Both the position numbers and the translations under genes were made by a program. Below are positions 62,331-64,000 of a stretch of 64,000 nt of DNA, piece by piece. Origin of the DNA: Smittia aterrima (lineage: Eukaryota; Arthropoda; Insecta; Diptera; Chironomidae). The stretch is from NCBI GenBank assembly GCA_033063855.1, contig CP093831.1:11594001-11658000 (forward strand). Direction: 5' to 3'. The notes below the pieces were generated by a model that was given only the letters and a program-made list of their open reading frames with translations, was not told where the DNA came from and did no database searches. Numbering within the stretch: the first letter of the stretch is position 1; each line of letters begins with the position of its first letter.

Positions 62331-64000
62331 ATTCGACCAAGAACGTAAAAAAACTCGTCGAATAAAACTGGCAGAACGACATAAAGACTTTCATGCTGGG
62401 AATTGTCGATTGTTTCTCAATATTATGGCAGTCACTTCTACAATAACTGGAGGAGTTTTTTGCTCGATCTAAAAAGAATTGGGTTTCGATTCTTAAGAAA
62501 TTGATCTCTCGTGTCGTTTCGCTTAAATTAGCCCACAACTATTTCGTTTTTGTTTGACGTATGATGAGGCAAATGTTTCTTAAGAAGCTTGATAAGCAAT
62601 TTGACTTCAATAGAGGAAAGAACAGCTCGAGATTGAGAGACTGTTGGCCATAAATTAAAGAACAGAACGGACATATCTTTTGATATTTAGTTAAAATATT
62701 CTCCGACACAAAAGATGGAATTGCTGTCGTTGAAATATTGCGTTAAGCGGTCAATTAATTTATCTGTGACTCAACATTCATTGTGTTAAAATCTTAAAGA
62801 ATTGTTTTACTCAGATTTAAAAGATTGCAATAAAGGTTCCATTGTGTTGAAGTTTATCGCGCGATGTGATTGACAACAAGAACAAATAAAGGATCAATCA
62901 AGAAGTCGCGTGATGTCTGAAGGTCGTGACTGTCCAGCTGCGTCGAAATTGTTTTGTTCTAACGAGAGTTATGAGTTAATTAAGCAATTCTTAAAGATCA
63001 AGACAGCTCTTGAAAACATTTTCAACAGTCGCACGCTTCAACAACTTTGAAACGGTCAATTTACGAGAGAGATTGATTTCTTAATTATCATAATTTGTAC
63101 GATTATTAAGCTGATTGACTCACAGAAAGAGTAATGAATGCTGAACATTTATCGAAGCAACTCTGTTGCTACTTTATTGCATCAATTAACATCCAATTTT
63201 GCATAAAATTCCATTGATTCAGTTTCGATTTCGCAATCCGCGAATCAATCAATATAAATTTGCCGACATTAATTCCATATAGGTCGCTCGTCAGTTGCCA
63301 GCAAATCGATCTGAGATTAAGAACAAGCCTCCGTAAATTCTTTCGTCTCTCGTTCTCTCCTTTCGCAAATCGAATAGAAAAATTTAAATTTCCATTTCGT
63401 TGAGCTCAAGCATTAAAGTTTAAAAATAGCCGAGAAGGTTAATGTAAGATTCTGCACGAATAAATCTCCGTTGTGCTTCCACTCGCATTTGAAGCATAAG
63501 TTCAAGAGCAAAGGAAGAAAAACATTTCAATGGAAAGTGTTGAGCAACCGATCGAAAACGACTAGACAATAAGATTTGTGTCGCTTAGCATACAGAACAC
63601 AAAAGCATTTTTATTCCATTAAATTTGTCGAATGATAAGAATCACGCGTTTATGTTTTCATCTCGCGCTCTCTCCCCCCTCTCTCGCGCGGTATGTGCTG
63701 ACAAATTTTTATGTCCTTTTAATGCGACAATGGAAGATCATAAAGATTAAGCCGAAGTTGTGTGGTGAATGTACATTCATAGCGAGATATTTCATGGCGC
63801 GTTCTCAGACGAGATTATCGACATGGCTTTGCAATTATTGTCCTCGTGAAAACAAAATTGTTTTGCTCTACCTCTTTGTAAAGACAGTGGAGGCTCCAAG
63901 GCAGTGCGTCCTTATTAAATTAAAAGGTCTTTTCATTCAATTACTCACCTGTTGATTGTTTGATGAGAAGGTTAAAGATGATTTGACTTCACTCTAATAA

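Larger units (their letters stand above)
59750..64000. other. 4.2-kb right end without a supportable gene
   Basis: No exon chain, domain or RNA gene could be supported apart from the repeat pair noted at 61,974-62,330. Short open frames here are compatible with chance. Confidence 0.5.

Noticed and set aside
63632..63955. 107-codon open frame at the right end
   Set aside because: No recognisable domain and no partner exons; random-looking composition in AT-rich intergenic sequence.

Overview
The window looks like nuclear DNA of a nematoceran fly, possibly a chironomid. It is AT-rich, almost all introns are 50-65 bp with GT-AG ends, and it encodes insect-type families such as a divergent ionotropic receptor. 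The species assignment is inference; the exon structures were worked out by hand from splice signals, reading-frame phase and protein-family fit. No rRNA, tRNA, CRISPR or prokaryotic feature was seen.

Left accessory block (1-11.9 kb). A minus-strand ionotropic receptor gene (510-2516), intact except for one in-frame TGA, is a tandem duplicate: its 5' flank is repeated at 1-530, so another copy should lie just left of the window. The flank at 2.5-4.2 kb carries two non-autonomous DNA transposons, a 138-bp MITE and a 910-bp hAT-like foldback element, both with target-site duplications and paralogous empty sites. Next comes a segmental duplication of about 3.8 kb: a secreted M13 (neprilysin-like) peptidase gene plus the 3' end of a cadherin-like gene, present at 4053-7813 and again at 8048-11.88 kb. 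The left cadherin copy is a truncated pseudogene ending at another element of the same hAT family.

Giant cadherin-like gene (11,065-23,471, minus). It encodes a type I membrane protein of about 4,020 residues. Its 9.9-kb central exon holds 23 almost identical 315-bp (105-residue) cadherin-like repeats flanked by diverged relatives. One extra base near 17,190 breaks the frame in this assembly. Removing it makes all seven exons fit in phase.

Right half (23.5-64 kb). Ordinary genes are separated by long non-coding stretches: a tandem C2-domain protein (25.0-27.5 kb, +); a trypsin-like protease with two thrombospondin type 1 repeats (34.7-41.2 kb, +) whose 4.1-kb first intron holds an intronless SLC46-type transporter; an ODR4 homologue (41.7-43.2 kb, +); a CCDC191-like coiled-coil protein (52.7-55.3 kb, -); and two paralogous unknown single-pass membrane proteins on opposite strands (43.8-44.6 kb, - and 58.9-59.7 kb, +). 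The blocks at 27.5-34.7, 44.6-52.7, 55.3-58.9 and 59.8-64 kb show no supportable genes apart from one weak ORF and a few diverged repeats.

The most unusual signals are the homogenised cadherin-like repeat array, the duplicated neprilysin-like peptidases with an altered substrate-binding residue, and the transposon-linked duplication that joins the two families.
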